DNA of 64,000 nucleotides from Thiomicrorhabdus heinhorstiae (GCF_013391765.2 NZ_JACBGI020000005.1:1-64000); one strand, 5' to 3'. Shown: positions 15,782 through 24,419, numbered from the stretch's first letter. Notes: generated from the letters alone by a model not told the origin. Program-made: numbers and translations.

Positions 15782-16252
15782 ATGAAAAAATGGATTGCAA
15801 TCTTGGCTTTCTGGGCAGTGGCGATGGGGGCGAATGCTGCATCGATGCAGCAACTTCCGCAGCTGACGGTACAAGATCAGTTTGATAAACCGGTGGTAGT
15901 CGACGGGCAACTTGAGTGGTTATTACTGTCCTCGGATAAAGCCAGCGGGGAAACGGTTAAAAATGTTCTGAACAAGTTAGGTTTAACGGATTTAAAAGCT
16001 CAAAAAGGCGTCTACCTGGCGGATATTTCCGCAATGCCGGGATTCATTACCAAAATGTTCGCGGTACCGAAGATGCAGGACTATGCTTTTAAGATTGGTT
16101 TGATCTATGATGAAGAACAGCTGAATGGCTGGCCTCGCGAAGAGGATAAGGTCACGGCTTTGCGTTTAAAAGACGGTCATATTGAAGAGATCAGTTATCC
16201 GGCATCCGAACAGGAATTGGAAAATTGGTTGAAAGGGGTTCTGGAGAAATAG
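15782..16252 (+). CDS. Periplasmic protein of unknown function
   Basis: A 156-residue protein with a cleavable signal peptide (MKKWIAILAFWAVAMGANA). The mature part (LTVQDQFDKPVVVDGQLEWLLLSSDKASGE..., VYLADISAMPGFITKMFAVPKM) looks like a thioredoxin-fold protein without a CxxC active site, so a redox role is not supported. Small secreted homologues of this kind are common in gammaproteobacteria and have no assigned function that I know. It lies directly behind the peroxiredoxin terminator with a GGAGATGGAACG ribosome site. Confidence 0.7.
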   Translation: MKKWIAILAFWAVAMGANAASMQQLPQLTVQDQFDKPVVVDGQLEWLLLSSDKASGETVKNVLNKLGLTDLKAQKGVYLADISAMPGFITKMFAVPKMQDYAFKIGLIYDEEQLNGWPREEDKVTALRLKDGHIEEISYPASEQELENWLKGVLEK

Positions 16253-16274
16253 ATATTTCCTTGCCTTGGCTTCA

Positions 16275-16306
16275 TAAAAAAGCGCGATCATATCGCGCTT
16301 TTTTAT
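16275..16306 (+). terminator. Intrinsic terminator
   Basis: AAAAAGCGCGAT pairs with ATCGCGCTTTTTT around a small loop. It ends the transcript of the periplasmic protein gene. Confidence 0.92.
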
Positions 16307-16645
16307 TGTCTTATCGAATCAATTATTCACTCAGACTGGAAATACGTTTTGGCAAGATGGCCGGTCGAGTGAAGACCCAGTCCTGTCCCCTAAGCGGTGT
16401 ATGGCAAGCGATGCAGGAGCTGCTGGCGGCTAGGTGAGAATGTATTTGGCAGCATCGATTAAACTCCTTAAATTGATAAAACGGGTTGCTGTTGGAATTG
16501 AAGATGTGAAAGGTTTCTTTAAGAGAAATTCGAATTTCTTGCTTATATAGACCCGTGAGTGACCCGTGAGTGTCGAATTTGTTTCGGTGCAGAGTAATTT
16601 TTTCTTCGCGCTGGTATTCTCGATAGGCTTTGTTTATAATTCTTT
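16307..16645. other. Intergenic region ahead of modE
   Basis: No complete gene is visible. A short frame ending at 16437 (...VWQAMQELLAAR) has mildly coding-like composition but no start of its own beyond the terminator, and may be a remnant. A tandem 11-mer, GACCCGTGAGT twice, lies at 16550-16571. The rest is AT-rich leader DNA. Confidence 0.4.
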
Positions 16646-16670
16646 CGTTATGTATTTACCTATATATGAA
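16646..16670 (+). promoter_or_regulatory. ModE-like box ahead of modE
   Basis: CGTTATGTATTTA-CC-TATATATGAA resembles the E. coli ModE operator (CGTTATATA ... TATATAACG type half-sites). The first 13 bases are identical to the site ahead of modA. It sits 15 bases before the modE start, so it suggests autorepression by molybdate-bound ModE. Confidence 0.6.
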
Positions 16671-16684
16671 TTAAAGGGAATAAA

Positions 16685-17500
16685 GTGACGCAAGAATTTT
16701 CGCATCCGGAACAACTGGTACAGTCATTTATGTTAGGTTCAAAACAGACCCGTTCAGGACAGCGTCGTTTGGAGTTGCTTTATAAGGTCGGTCGATTAGG
16801 TTCGCTCAACGCCGCGGCAAAAGCTTGTCATATGAGCTATAAAGGCGCCTGGCAGGCAATCGAAGCGATGAATCAGGCAGCAGGTGAAGATCTGGTGCGC
16901 GCCCAGAAAGGCGGTAGCGGCGGCGGCGGAATGGTTCTGACTCCGGCCGGTGAAAAATTGGTGGCGGCCTATCAGTTGTTCAGTGAACAGATGCAGCATT
17001 GGGTGCGCCAATTGGAAGAGCTGTCTCCTGATATGTGGGGACAGTTGGAAATCATGAGGAAGGTATCGATGAAGACCAGTGCACGCAATTTGTTTAATGG
17101 AGTCGTCACTGATATTAAGAAAGGCGAAGTGAATTGCGAGGTGATTCTGTCGGTCGGTAAAGGATGTGAAGTGGTAGCGCAGATTACCCCGGAAAGTTTG
17201 GAACGCCTGGAACTTGAAGTCGGCAGTGATGCGTTTGCTTTGATTAAAGCCAGCTGGGTTATCTTGAGTGAAGATTTGAACGGCGCTTTGAAAACCAGCG
17301 CGCGTAATCAGTTTTGCGGCGAAGTTATCTCTATCGACCGCGGTGCGGTCAATGCCGATGTCACTCTGGGGTTGGATAACGGTAATAAGATTTCGGCAAT
17401 CATCACCAACGAAAGCCTTGATCGCATGGAGTTGAATCTCGGCGATGCGGCCTGTGCTTTGGTAAAAGCCAGTCATGTATTACTTGCGGTTGCTGACTGA
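16685..17500 (+). CDS. modE: Molybdate-responsive transcriptional regulator ModE
   Basis: A 271-residue regulator with the full ModE layout: an N-terminal LysR-type winged helix (residues about 25-115, LNAAAKACHMSYKGAWQAIEAMN as recognition region, followed by a Gly-rich wing) and two tandem molybdate-binding Mop domains (about 129-195 and 202-270, each starting K-TSARN-F-G and ending A-VKAS-V-L). The GTG start follows AAAGGGA. Molybdate-bound ModE normally represses the transporter genes. It is immediately upstream of modABC in the same direction, and each unit has a ModE-like box. Confidence 0.93.
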   Translation: MTQEFSHPEQLVQSFMLGSKQTRSGQRRLELLYKVGRLGSLNAAAKACHMSYKGAWQAIEAMNQAAGEDLVRAQKGGSGGGGMVLTPAGEKLVAAYQLFSEQMQHWVRQLEELSPDMWGQLEIMRKVSMKTSARNLFNGVVTDIKKGEVNCEVILSVGKGCEVVAQITPESLERLELEVGSDAFALIKASWVILSEDLNGALKTSARNQFCGEVISIDRGAVNADVTLGLDNGNKISAIITNESLDRMELNLGDAACALVKASHVLLAVAD

Positions 17501-17526
17501 GGTCGGCAACAAAATTTTTTACTTAA

Positions 17527-17550
17527 CGTTATGTATTTATATTTATAAAG
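17527..17550 (+). promoter_or_regulatory. ModE-like box ahead of modA
   Basis: CGTTATGTATTTA-TA-TTTATAAAG shares its first 13 bases with the site at 16646, and the right half is again AT-rich and TA-stepped. It lies between the modE stop and the modA start, nine bases before the ATG, so binding would block modABC transcription or its start. Confidence 0.6.
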
Positions 17551-17558
17551 AGGTGTTT

Positions 17559-18332
17559 ATGAAAGGATTGATGCGGGTCACGGCTTGGATGCTGGCGCTG
17601 TCCGGCGGAATGATGGTCAGCAGTGTCGCGATTGCCGATACGGCAAAAATCGCGGTGGCGGCGAATTTCACCAAAACCATTGAAAAGATCGGCGAGGCTT
17701 TTAGTCAAAAAACCGGACATGAATTGAAATTTTCCTTCGGTCCGACCGGTAAACTGTATGCGCAAATCAAAAACGGCGCGCCTTACGACGCTTTCTTTGG
17801 CGCTGACGAGCGCCGTCCGTTGAAAACCATCGATGACGGCACGGGGTTAAAGGAGAGCTATTTTGTTTATGCTCAGGGGCAAATTGCTCTGTATAGTGAT
17901 AAGTATCCGGTTAAAGAGAGCCCTTTACAGGTTTTAAAAGAGGCGAAATTCAATCACTTGGCGATTGCTAACCCGAAAACCGCCCCTTACGGTGAGCGTG
18001 CCGAGGCGTTTATGAAAAGTCAGGGCGTATATGATGCGGTGAAAGCGAAAATCGTCAATGGCGAAAGTATTGCTCATGCTTTCCAATACGTGGCTACCGG
18101 TAATGCAGAGATTGGTTTTGTCGCCTTGTCGCAACTGGTTGATCCGCAAAGTCCGGTATATGAGAAAGGTCAGTACTGGATCGTTCCGCAACAAGATTAC
18201 GCGCCGATTAAGCAGGGTGCTTTGATTTTGAAACGTGGAGCAAACAATGCGGCAGTGAAAGCGTTTATGGAGTTTATTAAAACGCCGGCTGCGCTGGAAA
18301 TCATCCATAGCTATGGTTATAGTACGCCTTAA
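17559..18332 (+). CDS. modA: Molybdate ABC transporter periplasmic binding protein
   Basis: A 257-residue solute-binding protein that captures molybdate (and usually tungstate) in the periplasm. The signal peptide is residues 1-28 (ending SVAIADT). The mature start KIAVAANFTKTIEKIGEAF and FSFGPTGKLYAQIKNGAPYDAFFGAD are diagnostic. ANPKTAPYGERAEAF supplies further ligand residues. I chose the ATG at 17559, with AGAGG six bases upstream, over an upstream in-frame start at 17475 that lies inside modE and lacks signal-peptide character. Confidence 0.95.
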   Translation: MKGLMRVTAWMLALSGGMMVSSVAIADTAKIAVAANFTKTIEKIGEAFSQKTGHELKFSFGPTGKLYAQIKNGAPYDAFFGADERRPLKTIDDGTGLKESYFVYAQGQIALYSDKYPVKESPLQVLKEAKFNHLAIANPKTAPYGERAEAFMKSQGVYDAVKAKIVNGESIAHAFQYVATGNAEIGFVALSQLVDPQSPVYEKGQYWIVPQQDYAPIKQGALILKRGANNAAVKAFMEFIKTPAALEIIHSYGYSTP

Positions 18333-18365
18333 TTTACAACGTTAAAAAATAGAAATAATCAGAGG

Positions 18366-18400
18366 AAGCGGTACTCGAAGGATTGAGGGCCGCTTTATTG
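18366..18400 (+). terminator. Attenuator-like hairpin between modA and modB
   Basis: AAGCGG (18366-18371) pairs with CCGCTT (18390-18395), with an inner ACTC/GAGG helix, followed by a T-rich stretch. It may trim transcripts so that the binding protein is made in excess over the membrane complex. Confidence 0.45.
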
Positions 18401-18404
18401 TTTT

Positions 18405-19100
18405 ATGGTAGAAATATTCGGTATTGCAGTCAGTATGGATCCGATCTGGTTAACTCTTGAAGTCGCCGGGTGGACAACGCTGATTCTTTTGTTGTTAGGG
18501 ACGCCGCTGGCCTGGTGGATGGCGCGGCTGCAGAGTTCGTCAAAAATTGTGTTGGAGGCTTTGGTCGCGTTGCCATTGGTATTGCCGCCAACTGTACTCG
18601 GTTTCTATCTGTTGATTATTTTAAATCCGAATGGCTATGTGACCGAGTTCCTGCGCTTATTTGGTTTCGAGGGTCAGTTAACCTTCAGTAAGACCGGATT
18701 GATTGTCGGTTCGGTCTTTTACTCCCTGCCTTTTGCCGTTCAGCCGTTGATGCATGCCTTCGAAGCCGTACCGCAAAAACTGCTGGATGCCGCGGCGACG
18801 ATGCGTGCCAATGCCTTTGACCGTTTTTTCACCATTGCTATGCCGCTGTCACAGCGTGGATTTCTGGTGGCCGCCACCTTGACCTTTGCGCATACGATCG
18901 GCGAGTTCGGGGTGGTGTTGATGCTTGGTGGTAATGTTCCGGGCGAAACGCGGATGGTATCGATCGATATTTTCGATCACGTCGAAAGCCTCGAATACGA
19001 TCAGGCGCATCTGTTGTCGGCGATGATGTTGATCTTCTCGCTGTGTGTTTTGATGCTGGTGTATGCTCTGAACCGTCGTTTCGGTGTCAAGGTGGGGTAG
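18405..19100 (+). CDS. modB: Molybdate ABC transporter permease
   Basis: A 231-residue inner-membrane permease with five or six helices. The EAA loop that contacts ModC is seen at EAVPQKLLDAAATMRANAFDRFFTIAMP, and the helix PLVLPPTVLGFYLL is typical of ModB. Its stop codon is directly followed by the modC ATG with no gap. The first ATG has a poor ribosome site; a second in-frame ATG ten codons later has none better. Confidence 0.95.
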   Translation: MVEIFGIAVSMDPIWLTLEVAGWTTLILLLLGTPLAWWMARLQSSSKIVLEALVALPLVLPPTVLGFYLLIILNPNGYVTEFLRLFGFEGQLTFSKTGLIVGSVFYSLPFAVQPLMHAFEAVPQKLLDAAATMRANAFDRFFTIAMPLSQRGFLVAATLTFAHTIGEFGVVLMLGGNVPGETRMVSIDIFDHVESLEYDQAHLLSAMMLIFSLCVLMLVYALNRRFGVKVG

Positions 19101-20189
19101 ATGATGACGGAACAGACAACACATTACTTACGCGGTCGATTACAGTTGGAACTGGGTAACTTCAAACTGGAATCGGGAGAGTTCAATCTGCCTATGCAGG
19201 GGGTGACGGTTTTATTCGGCCGTTCCGGAAGCGGAAAAAGTACTTTGCTGAGAGCGATCAGCGGTTTGGATAAGAACACTCGAGGCGAACTGTCTTTTGG
19301 CGATGAGCTGTGGCAGCGTGGAAAGAAATCTTTAGCGACGCAAAAACGCCATATCGGTTTTGTTTTTCAGGATGCCGCCTTGTTTCCGCATATGACGGTT
19401 CGGCAGAATTTGCTGTACGGTGTGAAACGGCTTCCAAAAGGGATTGAGGCGGCGGACTTCGATGAGATCGTCGGTCGGGTCGGCATTGCCGACAAGCTTG
19501 ATCGCGGTGTCAATTTCCTCTCCGGCGGAGAAAAGCAGCGAGTGGCAATTGCCCGTGCCCTATTGCTGCGTCCGCAGATTCTCTGTATGGACGAGCCGCT
19601 GTCTGCACTGGATTGGCGTTCAAAAGCGGAGATGCTGACTCTGATTGAAGAGCTGGTTGCGGCTTATCAAATTCCGGTGCTTTATATCACTCACGCACCG
19701 GCGGAAGTGGAGCGCCTGGCGCAGAATATCGTCTTTATGAAAGCGGGGCGGATCGAGCGCGTCGAATCTTTGCAAGAAGCTCTGTCGAGAGCGGATTCGC
19801 CATTGTTCGATGATGAAGGTGCGGTTTCGGTTTTGCAAGGTCGGATCGAAAGCGAGGAAAGGGGCTTGCATCCGGTGGTTTTCGGAGAGAATCGCTTATG
19901 GTTGTCGGAAGCCTCAACGGCCGATAAGAAAACCGTTCGGGTGCGTGTACTGGCCAAAGACGTCAGTCTGTCGCTGAGTGATCCCGAGCATTTGAGCATC
20001 ATCAACCATCTTTCCGCGAAGATTCTGGAATTGATCCCGGAGAAGAAACACCGCATGTTGGTGCGTCTGCAGTTGAACGACGGTCAGAAATTGTTTGCTG
20101 AAATCACGCAATTTTCTGCAGAACGTCTTGGGCTTGAAGTCGGGCAGGAACTTTTCGCTTTGATTAAATCGGTTGCCCTGACCGAATAA
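19101..20189 (+). CDS. modC: Molybdate ABC transporter ATP-binding protein
   Basis: A 362-residue ATPase that energises molybdate import. Walker A is GRSGSGKST (40-48), the signature is LSGGEKQRVAIARALL, Walker B is ILCMDEPLSALD, and the H-loop is in YITHAPAEV. The C-terminal third is a Mop/TOBE domain (HLSAKILELIPEKKHRMLVRL...), typical of ModC and able to bind oxyanion. It is the last gene of the mod operon; no terminator is evident in the 34 bases before the convergent neighbour. Confidence 0.95.
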   Translation: MMTEQTTHYLRGRLQLELGNFKLESGEFNLPMQGVTVLFGRSGSGKSTLLRAISGLDKNTRGELSFGDELWQRGKKSLATQKRHIGFVFQDAALFPHMTVRQNLLYGVKRLPKGIEAADFDEIVGRVGIADKLDRGVNFLSGGEKQRVAIARALLLRPQILCMDEPLSALDWRSKAEMLTLIEELVAAYQIPVLYITHAPAEVERLAQNIVFMKAGRIERVESLQEALSRADSPLFDDEGAVSVLQGRIESEERGLHPVVFGENRLWLSEASTADKKTVRVRVLAKDVSLSLSDPEHLSIINHLSAKILELIPEKKHRMLVRLQLNDGQKLFAEITQFSAERLGLEVGQELFALIKSVALTE

Positions 20190-20223
20190 ACATCCGAGTG
20201 ACTGACTACCACGTTGGTTAAAG

Positions 20224-20661
20224 TTAGCGGTTGGTGGTTTCCAGATAGAACGGGATTTGTATCTGTTTGTCCTTGTCTTTTAACATCAGCGTCAATTGCC
20301 ACTCCATGCGTTCCGAAGTACAGAAGGCGAGCATGGACGTGCCGACCCAGAAGTTCGGTTTGGTGGATTGCAGACTGGTGCGATTGTAGCCCATATACAT
20401 ATTGATGCCGGAAATATCCAGTTCGATCGCCTGAGGCGAGATGTTGTCGGTGGCGACGCGGATACCGAGAGGGCGTGCGATAGGAATCGGGTGCGGATCA
20501 ATGCGCAAGGTGACGGTCTGATCGCCGTGAGTCACGCTGCAGGCTTCTTTATGCAGGTTGCACTTTTTGTTGCTCTGCCACTGCTCGATATTGGTGTCAT
20601 TTTGCGAGCTGCAACCGGCGATTGTCAGGCACAGAACAGAAGTTAATAAGAGTGGTTTCAT
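20224..20661 (-). CDS. Small lipoprotein of unknown function
   Basis: A 145-residue predicted lipoprotein; the signal peptide ends in TIAGC (Cys17). The mature domain looks all-beta with an Ig-like pattern (QTVTLRIDPHPIPIARPLGIRVATDN, IELDISGINMYMGYNRT, MEWQLTLMLKD) and three Cys. I do not recognise a named family. The Met-rich GINMYMGYN and the Cys residues could suggest metal handling, but that is speculation. The start at 20661 was chosen over a longer frame because it begins the signal peptide. Confidence 0.6.
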   Translation of the reverse strand: MKPLLLTSVLCLTIAGCSSQNDTNIEQWQSNKKCNLHKEACSVTHGDQTVTLRIDPHPIPIARPLGIRVATDNISPQAIELDISGINMYMGYNRTSLQSTKPNFWVGTSMLAFCTSERMEWQLTLMLKDKDKQIQIPFYLETTNR

Positions 20662-20752
20662 ATAGGTATGCTGATGTCGAATATTCTTTTGAACCATCTT
20701 AAGGAATTTATTTTTTCGATGCAATCATGTCGCTTCAATGGTCATTATTCTG

Positions 20753-21577
20753 TCAGTTTTGGCACTGTGGACAGAAGAAGCTGGCGCGTTGGTTGATAAT
20801 CACTTTTTCAATCGGCGTGCCGCAGTGCGGACAAGCCTCTCCCTCGCGTCCGTAGACATTTAATTCCTGTACGAAATAGCCGGGCTTGCCGTCCGGGCTC
20901 ATGAAATCCTTCAGTGTCGTTCCACCCTGACGAATCGCCTTTTCCAGTACCTTCTTAATATTTTCAACTAGAGTTGCGCATTGCGCTTTACTTAGTTGAT
21001 TGCCGGGCGTTTGTGGATGAATGCCGCTCAGGAACAGGGATTCATTGGCATAGATATTTCCGGCGCCGACAACGATTTCACTGGTCATCACCAGGCTTTT
21101 GATCGCAACCCGGCGCGAATGAATTTTTTGATAGAAGTAATCGGCATTAAAGGCCTCGCTTAGAGGTTCCGGAGCCAGCTTGCCGAGTAAGGGGTGTTGG
21201 TCAATATCGCCTTTTTCTACCGGGTGCCACAAAACCGCCCCGAAGCGACGAGGGTCATTCAGGCGCAGAAGTTTTCCACTTGCCAACAAGATATCCACAT
21301 GGTCATGTTTTTTCGCCGGTGTGGCATGATCGAGAACACGCAAGGTTCCCGACATTCCCAGATGGATCAGCAAAATGCCAACCGGAGTGTACAGCAGCAG
21401 ATATTTACCGCGGCGTCCTGCCTTGAGTATTTTTTGCCCGGCAAGAATCTGCGGGAGTCCGGGCTCGATTTCCCAGCGTAATTTGGGTGCGCGAAGCACG
21501 ACTTGTTGAATGAGAGCATTTTCGCAAGCGGGTTCAATCCCTCGCCGGGTGGTTTCGACTTCGGGTAATTCAGGCAT
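20753..21577 (-). CDS. mutM: Formamidopyrimidine-DNA glycosylase
   Basis: A 274-residue bifunctional glycosylase/AP lyase that removes 8-oxoguanine and ring-opened purines. The mature N-terminus PELPEVETTRRG carries the catalytic proline. The catalytic Lys lies in GRRGKYLLL, ANESLF is present, and the C-terminal zinc finger is CPHCGTPIEKVII...FFCPQC. I placed the start at 21577 so that Pro follows the initiator Met, as the enzyme requires; an upstream start would add 18 residues and inactivate it. Confidence 0.96.
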   Translation of the reverse strand: MPELPEVETTRRGIEPACENALIQQVVLRAPKLRWEIEPGLPQILAGQKILKAGRRGKYLLLYTPVGILLIHLGMSGTLRVLDHATPAKKHDHVDILLASGKLLRLNDPRRFGAVLWHPVEKGDIDQHPLLGKLAPEPLSEAFNADYFYQKIHSRRVAIKSLVMTSEIVVGAGNIYANESLFLSGIHPQTPGNQLSKAQCATLVENIKKVLEKAIRQGGTTLKDFMSPDGKPGYFVQELNVYGREGEACPHCGTPIEKVIINQRASFFCPQCQN

Positions 21578-21818
21578 GGCTGTTTTCCGGTATTTGCTAT
21601 TTGTAGTCTGGCATTGTAAACAAAATGTCACTGTGGTGTTGAAAATGCGTCACCTAATTTATGCCCGAATAGGCATACAATTTGTTAGACACTTTTTACA
21701 GGTCGGGAGTGAGAATTACGAAAAATGATTTACCGGCCGTTACATAAAATACAGGGGCTATAAAAAACAAACGGCTCCTCAATAAATTACTTCCGCCAGG
21801 GCGGAAAGGGGGCGCACA

Positions 21819-22028
21819 ATGGAAACTTCAATCTATCAGGTAGAATGCCTTGGTGATGATTTTGCCATTTTAAAAAACGGACAGGTCATAGCCGTGTTTG
21901 ATAGTCCGGAAGAGGCTTATCAGTGTAAGAGAGAGTCGGAAGAGAAAAGTCAGGGCGGTTTTTTCGACACGATTCCTCCGGCAATGCGTTATGCAAAACA
22001 GCATCTCTACGGAGTTTTGCCAGCTTAA
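21819..22028 (+). CDS. Small protein of unknown function
   Basis: A 69-residue acidic protein (METSIYQVECLGDDFAIL..., FDSPEEAYQCKRESEEKSQGG). It has a good ribosome site (GGAAAGGGGGC) and clear codon character. A hairpin, TTCCGC-CAGG-GCGGAA, lies at 21791-21806 just ahead of it. The beginning resembles short beta-strand modules with a following helix. I do not recognise a family, and no function is proposed. It stands alone between the divergent mutM and the convergent rpmBG operon. Confidence 0.6.
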   Translation: METSIYQVECLGDDFAILKNGQVIAVFDSPEEAYQCKRESEEKSQGGFFDTIPPAMRYAKQHLYGVLPA

Positions 22029-22057
22029 GAAAGATTTGATGTCTGGTTTTCAGGCAT

Positions 22058-22085
22058 AAAAAAACCCGGTCTTTTGAACCGGGTT
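22058..22085 (-). terminator. Terminator of rpmB-rpmG
   Basis: AACCCGGT pairs with ACCGGGTT. On the minus strand it is followed by a run of seven T, 25 bases behind the rpmG stop. It lacks a T-run on the plus strand. Confidence 0.9.
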
Positions 22086-22109
22086 CTCTCAAATCCATCT
22101 TGGTAAGAC

Positions 22110-22262
22110 TTATTTGATTTTGGCTTCTTTGAACAAGACGTGTTTACGAACGACTGGATCGTATTTCTTGATCTCGAATTTTCCTGCCATGTTCTTCTTA
22201 TTCTTATCAGTAGTGTAGTAATAAGCAGACTCAGTGGACTTTAGTTTGATCTTATCGCGCAT
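22110..22262 (-). CDS. rpmG: 50S ribosomal protein L33
   Basis: A 50-residue ribosomal protein. I translated it directly: it starts [20 protein letters not shown] and ends VLFKEAKIK, the proteobacterial L33 form without the zinc-binding cysteines. It follows rpmB by 11 bases in the usual rpmB-rpmG order. A GGAG-type site (CTAAGGAGACTAACC) lies ahead of its ATG. Confidence 0.97.
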   Translation of the reverse strand: MRDKIKLKSTESAYYYTTDKNKKNMAGKFEIKKYDPVVRKHVLFKEAKIK

Positions 22263-22273
22263 GGTTAGTCTCC

Positions 22274-22510
22274 TTAGACCTTCTCACCACGTGAACGCAT
22301 ATCAGCGATCACAGCGTCAATACCATTCTTGTCGATGATACGCATACCAGCTGTTGATACGCGAAGTTTTACAAAACGGCTTTCAGCTTCTAACCAAAAA
22401 CGGTGCGTGTGCAGGTTTGGCAAGAAACGACGACGAGTTTTACGGTGAGAGTGGGAAACATTGTTACCGACTACAGGACGCTTTCCTGTTACTTGGCATA
22501 CTCTAGACAT
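22274..22510 (-). CDS. rpmB: 50S ribosomal protein L28
   Basis: A 78-residue ribosomal protein with the family start [20 protein letters not shown] and the basic core [16 protein letters not shown]. First gene of the rpmB-rpmG operon. A 16-base palindrome, AAATATTCGAATATTT (22579-22594), lies in its upstream region. In many gammaproteobacteria these genes sit beside radC and coaBC; here those are 8-12 kb away, a sign of rearrangement. Confidence 0.98.
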   Translation of the reverse strand: MSRVCQVTGKRPVVGNNVSHSHRKTRRRFLPNLHTHRFWLEAESRFVKLRVSTAGMRIIDKNGIDAVIADMRSRGEKV

Positions 22511-22736
22511 TTCTCAATCCCTTCTAGTAGTTTCGAACTCTTAAACGACTTCACATCGCTAAGAATCCCATGAAATAAAAATATTCGAATATTTCTATAT
22601 TTAATGGCTATACACGAGGCCGATAAATAAGAACGCGGAATTATCCATGAAAACAGTTGAAATTGCAAGTGATTCCAACCGTTTTATTGTGTTTGTAAGT
22701 GAATCCCGCTCCAGTATTGGCTTTGACCGTGCTTTC

Positions 22737-24419
22737 CTATCTTAGCGGCTGTCTGATCACCGGTTCTTTTACTCCGGTCAGTTCTTCTTCGGGAACGACG
22801 TCCCATACATTTTCAAGCGGTTTTACATGTGCATCTCGCCCGTAAATGAAGCTTTGCTCATCAACGATCACTTTATAGGCTTTATTCAGTTGCATCGCTC
22901 TTTCTCTGCTTGGAGCCAAAAGCAGGCTGATGTCCTGATGTAAGCGTTCGATTTCGGACTGCTTCAGCTGATCGTTTTTATCAAAGAACTTGTTCTGCAC
23001 TTCATCATTGTTACGGAATTCGTTACCGGAGTGGTTTTCGACCAGGTACTTCGAGTATTCATAGGTACCGTCCAACCACTGCGGTTCCGGCAGTTTCTGG
23101 ATGTACTTCTGTGTCCAGTGATACCAGCCGTGTTGGAATTTATCCGCATTGAGTTTTCTCGGGAATGCAAAGCTTGAGTCTGTTGTTGCACCGACACCAG
23201 AATGGCAACCGACGCAAGTCAATGACTCCTCGTAGCTTTGCGGTCTCAGGCTGCCTTTGCGGTCTTCGATAAATCCTTGATAGACCCAGCCTTGGTTATT
23301 GCTGACGCCGGTTTCGGCATTGCCCTTGATCGTTCTGAGGCGCTCAGGGAAACCGACGGCTTCTTTTTCTTCTGCCATCACGGCGTTTCGCAACTGGAAG
23401 TAAGTATTCCATGAATATTTTTTGGCGTATCTGAGTTCCTTGATGCGCTTGGCCAGCGTTAGCTTGCCGTTTTGGTCGACGTCGACATAGCGAACCGTAT
23501 GGACGAACTCGGTGCCCATCGGATAGAGGCCGGCAGCCATAGTGATTTCTTTGCTGTCAAACAGTTCTTTGGCTTTTCCGACATAGCTCATAAAACGCTG
23601 TTCAAGCGGTGCCCAGTTGTAGACGATCTCGGTGGCTTTATCCAAACGGCCGTTTTTATTAAGGTCAACCTGGTAGAGCGTTTCGTCGGTTTCTTTAATT
23701 GGGATGTTTTTTTCGCGAATCATGGCTTCGGTGATGGCCAGGTTCAGCTTGTATATCTCCCGACTGTATTGTCCTTGCTTGTCTTGCTGATATTCCGGCG
23801 CTAAACGGATGATGACATCATTTGAGCTGCCGTTAGTCGGCCAGAAAGTCCCAAGGAAAGGATAGTAAGCGAAAGCGCGCCATCCCGTGTCGGCACCGTT
23901 TGGATTTCGGTCGAAACCTTCGTTATCAAAATTGAAATAGATGTCCGGAACATAGCCTTCCCACTGGCCGTCATGGTTGAAGTCCCATTCGTCCGGCAGC
24001 GCTTTGGTTAAGGTTTCGGCTAGAGTTAAATTACCGTGCTGATCGAAGTAATTGCTGGTTTGCACATAAGATTGCATTTGCTCGTCAGAGATTTGGGCAA
24101 CGGCATTTGTGCGGTCTTTAAAGGCATTGATCCACGGGTTTTTACGGGTGGTTTCTCTGAAGTCGTAGAGCATTTGAAACTCCGAATCATCTAAGTAATT
24201 CGGAATTTTTCCCGGCGTGTGACAGCTAAAGCAGGGATTATGAATTTTGTCATTCATTCCTTGGGTTTTGGTGTAACACTGTAGCGGAATATAGGCGGCT
24301 TCCGTATTTTGGACATGGTTGTCCAGCAGCGGGATTTGAATTTGCGTCTGTTCTGAGTTAGAACAAGCAGCCATCGTTGCGATTAACGGGAACGTCGCCA
24401 GGCGGAAGAAACGGTTCAT
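22737..24419 (-). CDS. Diheme c-type cytochrome lipoprotein associated with PhoX
   Basis: A 560-residue predicted lipoprotein (lipobox ATMAAC, Cys19). It has two heme c motifs far apart: CFSCH at residues 63-67 and CVGCH at 402-406. Three EF-hand-like loops lie between them (DFNHDGQWE at 146, DLNKNGRLD at 252, DVDQNGKLT at 313), so it may bind calcium. No catalytic family is recognised. The chosen ATG at 24419 has GAGG six bases upstream and starts the signal peptide; a longer frame does not. It lies 130 bases downstream of phoX with a terminator-like hairpin between, so partial read-through from the phosphate-regulated promoter is possible. Confidence 0.7.
   Translation of the reverse strand: MNRFFRLATFPLIATMAACSNSEQTQIQIPLLDNHVQNTEAAYIPLQCYTKTQGMNDKIHNPCFSCHTPGKIPNYLDDSEFQMLYDFRETTRKNPWINAFKDRTNAVAQISDEQMQSYVQTSNYFDQHGNLTLAETLTKALPDEWDFNHDGQWEGYVPDIYFNFDNEGFDRNPNGADTGWRAFAYYPFLGTFWPTNGSSNDVIIRLAPEYQQDKQGQYSREIYKLNLAITEAMIREKNIPIKETDETLYQVDLNKNGRLDKATEIVYNWAPLEQRFMSYVGKAKELFDSKEITMAAGLYPMGTEFVHTVRYVDVDQNGKLTLAKRIKELRYAKKYSWNTYFQLRNAVMAEEKEAVGFPERLRTIKGNAETGVSNNQGWVYQGFIEDRKGSLRPQSYEESLTCVGCHSGVGATTDSSFAFPRKLNADKFQHGWYHWTQKYIQKLPEPQWLDGTYEYSKYLVENHSGNEFRNNDEVQNKFFDKNDQLKQSEIERLHQDISLLLAPSRERAMQLNKAYKVIVDEQSFIYGRDAHVKPLENVWDVVPEEELTGVKEPVIRQPLR

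Noticed and set aside
16225-16437. Open frame running from the end of the periplasmic protein gene through the terminator
   Set aside because: It crosses a strong intrinsic terminator and begins inside another gene. Only its last 35 codons look mildly coding, so it is not called a gene.
22647-22745. 32-codon frame (MKTVEIASDSNRF...) between rpmB and the diheme gene
   Set aside because: It has no convincing ribosome site and overlaps the end of the opposite-strand gene.
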